A stretch of DNA of 64,000 nucleotides from Methylopila capsulata (lineage in GTDB: Bacteria > Pseudomonadota > Alphaproteobacteria > Rhizobiales > Methylopilaceae): positions 682,001 through 746,000 of the forward strand of contig NZ_JAFBCY010000003.1 in the NCBI RefSeq assembly GCF_016907975.1, written 5' to 3'. The position numbers and the translations under genes are program-made. Numbering within the stretch: position 1 is the stretch's first letter; the number at the start of each line of letters is the position of its first letter. Positions 60,788 to 64,000 of the stretch are shown here, piece after piece. Below the pieces are notes generated by a model that saw only the letters and a list, made by a program, of their open reading frames with translations, was not told the DNA's origin and made no database searches.

Positions 60788-62200
60788 ATGACGGATATCT
60801 CGCTGCCAGCGGGAGGCGCCGCCGCGCCTGCCGGGACGTCGTCGGCCACGACGGCGAGCGACGTGATGATCGCGGCGCGGCTCGATCGCCTGCCGATGAC
60901 GGGCTACCAGAAGATGATCTTCGCGATCATCGCGACCGCCTGGTTCTTCGACTCGATCGACCTCGGCTCGCTGACCTTCCTGCTCGGTTCGATCAAGACC
61001 GAGTTCAACCTCTCGACCGCGCAGGCCGGATTCCTGTCGTCGATGAGCTTTCTCGGCATGTTCCTCGGCGCGGCGATCTCCGGGATGGCGGCGGACCGCA
61101 TCGGCCGCAAGCTCGTGTTCCAGATCTCGATGATCTTCTGGGGCGCGGGCAGCCTGTGGTGCTACTTCGCGCCCGATCCCACGACGCTCGGCTACGCCCG
61201 TCTGCTGCTCGGCTTCGGCATGGGCATGGAGTTCCCCGTCGCGCTGGCGATCGTGTCGGAGTTCGTCCCGACGGCGAAGCGCGGCCGCTACCTCGCGATC
61301 CTCGAGGGGTTCTGGCCGATCGGCTTCATCGCGGCCGGCCTGCTCAGCTGGCTGTTCCTCACGCACTTCACCTGGCGCGAGATGTTCCTGTGCCAGGCGA
61401 TCCCGGCGCTGTTCCTGTTCGTCGTGCGCTTCCTCGTGCCGGAGAGCCCGCGCTGGCTCGCCGACCGGGGCCGCCTGGACGAGGCCGAGAAGGTCATGTC
61501 GCACATCGAACGGAAGGTCGCGGAGCGTCTGCCGGCCGGAGCCAGCCTCGGGGAGCCGAAGCCCGTCGCGGCCCTAGCGCGGGGCCAGCGCCGCTTCTCC
61601 TTCATGGAGCTCTGGGCCGGCGAATACGCCAGCCGCACCGTGATGATCTGGTTGGTCTGGTTTTTCGCGCTGCTCGGCTTCTACGGCCTCACCACGTGGC
61701 TCGGCGCGCTGCTGCAGGCGCAGGGTTTCACCAACACCAAGTCGACCGAATACGTCGTGCTGATCGCGCTCGCGGGCATTCCGGGCTTCATCACCGCCGC
61801 CTGGCTGGTCGACGCCTGGGGCCGCAAGGGCACGTGCGCCCTGATGCTGATCGGCTCCGCGGTCGCAGCCTTCGCCTATGGCAACGCGCCGTCGTTCACG
61901 ATGCTGATCGTGTTCGGCCTCGTCATGCAGTTCTTCCTGTTCGGCATGTGGTCGACGCTCTACGCCTACACGCCGGAGCTCTATCCGACGCGCGCGCGGG
62001 CGACCGGCGCGGGCTGCGCCTCGGCGGTCGGCCGCATCGGCTCGCTGATCGGGCCTTCGGTCATCGGCGTGGTCTTGCCGACGCTTGGTTCGGCCGGCGT
62101 GTTCGCGCTCGGGGCCGGCTCCTTCGTGATCGCCGCGATCGCAGTGCTGACGCTCGGCGTCGAAACCAAGGGGAAGTCGCTCGAGGAAATCTCGGGCTGA
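60788..62200 (+). CDS. MFS transporter, aromatic-acid/sugar porter-like
   Basis: A 470-residue inner-membrane secondary transporter with 12 predicted segments. GGGGGAGGA precedes ATG 60788 by seven bases; upstream starts in the same frame lie in the operator. Signature loops are GMAADRIGRKLVFQ (loop 2-3), VPTAKRGRYLAILEGFW (loop 4-5), PESPRWLADRGRLDEAEKVM after TM6, DAWGRKGTCALML (loop 8-9) and YTPELYPTRARATGAG (loop 10-11). This pattern fits the metabolite:H+ symporter/sugar porter branch. It likely imports the compound handled by the GntR-controlled cluster. Confidence 0.9.
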   Translation: MTDISLPAGGAAAPAGTSSATTASDVMIAARLDRLPMTGYQKMIFAIIATAWFFDSIDLGSLTFLLGSIKTEFNLSTAQAGFLSSMSFLGMFLGAAISGMAADRIGRKLVFQISMIFWGAGSLWCYFAPDPTTLGYARLLLGFGMGMEFPVALAIVSEFVPTAKRGRYLAILEGFWPIGFIAAGLLSWLFLTHFTWREMFLCQAIPALFLFVVRFLVPESPRWLADRGRLDEAEKVMSHIERKVAERLPAGASLGEPKPVAALARGQRRFSFMELWAGEYASRTVMIWLVWFFALLGFYGLTTWLGALLQAQGFTNTKSTEYVVLIALAGIPGFITAAWLVDAWGRKGTCALMLIGSAVAAFAYGNAPSFTMLIVFGLVMQFFLFGMWSTLYAYTPELYPTRARATGAGCASAVGRIGSLIGPSVIGVVLPTLGSAGVFALGAGSFVIAAIAVLTLGVETKGKSLEEISG

Positions 62201-62460
62201 ACAGGCGACCGCGCTCGGCGCGACGGAGCGCCGGGCGTGTCGCGTCCCCGGACAGCGCCGACCGAGCCGGAAACCATCAAGCCGCGGATGGACGAGATCC
62301 CGGCCAAGCGAGACCGCATCCGGAGCGAGCTTGCGGCGCCGAACAAAGACAGCGCTCCGATCGCCCCGCAAACCCCTAGACATCGGATGCCGCGCCACCA
62401 TGGCGGAGCTGACGGACGCGCCGATGATGGCGCCGAAGGGCCGCCACAGTGGGCTTGAAA

Positions 62461-62537
62461 TGGTAGCGGAGGAGGGACTCGAACCCCCGACACGCGGATT
62501 ATGATTCCGCTGCTCTAACCAGCTGAGCTACTCCGCC
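62461..62537 (-). tRNA. tRNA-Met (anticodon CAU), elongator type
   Basis: The minus strand folds as a complete cloverleaf: acceptor GGCGGAG/CTCCGCT, D-arm with AGCTCAGCTGGTTAGAGC, anticodon arm GCGGA-ATCATAA-TCCGC with CAU, T-arm GGGGGTTCGAGTCCCTC, discriminator A and an encoded CCA end. The first acceptor pair is G-U. The sequence matches alphaproteobacterial elongator tRNA-Met. An Ile2 (lysidine CAU) tRNA is less likely but shares the anticodon. Confidence 0.9.
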
Positions 62538-62852
62538 ACGGCCGGGGTCGCATGAGCGTCCCCGCGGCGCGGGCGGATATAAGGAAGCGGGCGGAACGGT
62601 GTCAAGCGGTGGCCGGGGAGAAACGCGCGGCTCCCGCGCGGCGCGCCCCGGACCGCGAACCCCCAAGGCGCGCGCGCCCGGATCGGCGACGTGGGCGCAG
62701 CGCCCCTCTCCGATCTCGCCCGCGCGCGGCCGGATCGAAAACGCTCGGCGGCGCGTCCGCCGAAATTCCCGCCGCACGCGTCGATAGGAGTCTCGGCGAC
62801 AGCGCGGCGGAGGGCGTACGGAACGAAGCGAAGACGCGCGGCGTCCCCGGCC
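62538..62852. other. GC-rich intergenic stretch without a gene
   Basis: The 315 bp between the tRNA and the lipoprotein stop show only reading frames that lack ribosome-binding sites and family similarity. The base composition is extremely GC-rich and dominated by short GC repeats. No hairpin terminator with a T-run was found. Confidence 0.6.
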
Positions 62853-63497
62853 TCAGCGGCGGGCGGAGCGGCGTCCGGCGGCGGCCGGCACGCCCTTCGG
62901 GTCGTAACCGACGAGAATGCGCCAGCCGCGGAAGCGGTTTTCCGGGATCGGCACCACGATGTCCTGCTCGAGATGCGGGAACTGCGCCTGGGTCTGGCCG
63001 GCCGGCACCACGACGTCGATCACGTGGACCTGCGAGTAGATCGGCTTGTCGGCCTCGTCGACCACCGCCACGCGCAGCGGCAGGCGGAAGGCGCCCGGCG
63101 CGCCCTTGGGCCCGAGAATCACCCGGCCCGTGACGCCGACCCGGATCGCCGCCTCGACGCCGAGGCTGGAGCACTGCCGCGCGGTGTCGACCAGATTGGC
63201 CTGGTAGCGCACCGAGAACGGGTCGGTCGCGGAGGGCGGATCATAGGCGCGGAACGCCGCCGTCCCGTCCAGAATCTCGATCGGCGGACACTCGCGCTTG
63301 ATGGCGTCGTCCACCGGCGGCGTGATCGGCGGCGGGTTGGCGTTGCCGAGCAGCAGCTTGGTGGCGACGCTCTCCTGTTGCGGCGCGCCGGCCTGCTGGT
63401 CGCCGCCCACCGTGCTGCACGCGGACAGCGCCAGCGCCGCGGCGCCCGCGAGTATAAATGTGCCGGCCGTCGTCCGTCGTCCGTCGCCGCTACGCAT
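62853..63497 (-). CDS. Conserved outer/inner-membrane lipoprotein, function unknown
   Basis: A 214-residue lipoprotein with signal sequence and lipobox LSAC (C27) followed by STVGGDQQ. The mature domain includes [20 protein letters not shown] and [20 protein letters not shown], with two cysteines that may pair, then beta-rich stretches to [13 protein letters not shown]. The beta-sandwich-like pattern resembles small periplasmic lipoproteins found next to ispH in Hyphomicrobiales. Divergent from ispH with about 190 bp between. Function unknown. Confidence 0.75.
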   Translation of the reverse strand: MRSGDGRRTTAGTFILAGAAALALSACSTVGGDQQAGAPQQESVATKLLLGNANPPPITPPVDDAIKRECPPIEILDGTAAFRAYDPPSATDPFSVRYQANLVDTARQCSSLGVEAAIRVGVTGRVILGPKGAPGAFRLPLRVAVVDEADKPIYSQVHVIDVVVPAGQTQAQFPHLEQDIVVPIPENRFRGWRILVGYDPKGVPAAAGRRSARR

Positions 63498-63685
63498 ACG
63501 CCTCGCCCCCGGAACAGGCGCCGCGGGCGGGAAGGCCCCGGCGCGCGGGCTTTATAGCAAGGCGCTCCCGCCCGCGAAAGCGCGGGGCTCGCCTTGACAC
63601 CCCCCGCCCGCGCGGCCCATCTCGGGGGCGAACGCCGTCCCCGCCCGACGGCCCGCGCTTCGGCGCCTGTCTCATTGAGCGGACC

Positions 63686-64000
63686 ATGAGCGACAAGCCG
63701 CCCCTCCGCATTCTGCTGTGCGCTCCGCGGGGCTTCTGCGCCGGCGTGGTGCGCGCGATCGACGTGGTCGAGGCCGCCCTCGTGCGCTTCGGACCGCCGG
63801 TCTACGTCCGCCACGAGATCGTGCACAACCGCTACGTGGTCGACGCCCTGAAGCGCAAAGGGGCGGTCTTCATCGAGGAGTTGGACGAGGCGCCCGACGG
63901 CGACCGCCCGGTGGTGTTCTCGGCCCACGGCGTGGCGAAGTCGGTGCCCGCCGCGGCGAAGGCCCGCAACCTGATCGCGATCGACGCCACCTGCCCGCTG
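63686..64000 (+). CDS. ispH: 4-hydroxy-3-methylbut-2-enyl diphosphate reductase IspH, N-terminal part (cut by the window end)
   Basis: The first 105 codons of IspH, last enzyme of the non-mevalonate isoprenoid pathway. Two of the three [4Fe-4S] ligand cysteines are visible: C18 ([17 protein letters not shown]) and C103 (IDATCPL). [20 protein letters not shown] and [12 protein letters not shown] hold the diphosphate-binding His residues. ATG 63686 is the family start. The gene continues past base 64000. Confidence 0.96.
   Translation, partial: MSDKPPLRILLCAPRGFCAGVVRAIDVVEAALVRFGPPVYVRHEIVHNRYVVDALKRKGAVFIEELDEAPDGDRPVVFSAHGVAKSVPAAAKARNLIAIDATCPL

Noticed and set aside
1-64000. CRISPR arrays, prophage or integrative elements, rRNA genes
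   Set aside because: No regularly spaced repeats, integrase, attachment-site duplication next to the tRNA, phage structural genes or rRNA sequence were seen on either strand.

Overview
This window is a GC-rich piece of an alphaproteobacterial chromosome, most likely Hyphomicrobiales (Rhizobiales). The evidence is a MucR/Ros-family regulator, a type III ornithine/lysine decarboxylase paired with a GNAT acetyltransferase, a GTTC-N7-GTTC (alphaproteobacterial LexA) box, SitABCD with Mur-type operators, and AmiC/AmiR-controlled amide uptake. All gene calls come from reading the sequence by eye; no database search was run. Products given without a motif rest on overall similarity to remembered family sequences.

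Layout, left to right. 1-3.5 kb: molybdate uptake (modA, start of modB), then an ornithine decarboxylase/GNAT operon with a long structured leader. 3.5-10.3 kb: periplasmic glucan protein (OpgD/G), a small zinc-ribbon gene behind a perfect LexA box, mucR, a PQQ-dependent dehydrogenase lacking one expected catalytic Asp, and UDP-glucose dehydrogenase. 10.3-17.9 kb: a complete amide sensing, import and hydrolysis locus on the minus strand (amiC, amiR, nitrilase-fold hydrolase, binding protein, LivH, fused LivM-LivG, LivF). It has an attenuator and two tandem hairpins just before the hydrolase.

18.2-24.4 kb holds the most unusual locus: a 1,681-residue secreted fusion. It joins a complete galactose-oxidase-type copper radical oxidase to PA14, discoidin, PKD and YVTN-propeller modules and a C-terminal di-haem cytochrome. 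Overlapping downstream genes encode a small cytochrome c and a SCO-type copper chaperone. I read it as a self-contained extracellular copper oxidase/haem redox system. 24.4-31 kb: TetR-controlled RND efflux pump. 31-36 kb: SulP transporter and arsR-acr3-arsC-arsH. 36-45 kb: small stress-type proteins (including a 47-codon RMF/CrpP-like gene) and a full kdpFABCDE operon with two extra tiny membrane ORFs.

45-53 kb looks more mosaic: a GlcG/HbpS remnant, a TetR/SDR pair with a frameshifted SDR, a Zur-type box driving a zinc chaperone and a ZnuD-like receptor, and a LysR/hydrolase pair. 53-56.6 kb: sitABCD behind two Mur-type boxes. 57-62.2 kb: a probable GntR-controlled cluster (fatty-acid hydroxylase-like protein, small membrane proteins, DUF6166 protein, PanB paralogue with substituted metal ligands, MFS transporter). 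The window ends with tRNA-Met(CAU), a lipoprotein and the 5' part of ispH. Metal handling (Mo, Cu, Zn, Mn/Fe, As, K) is the recurring theme.
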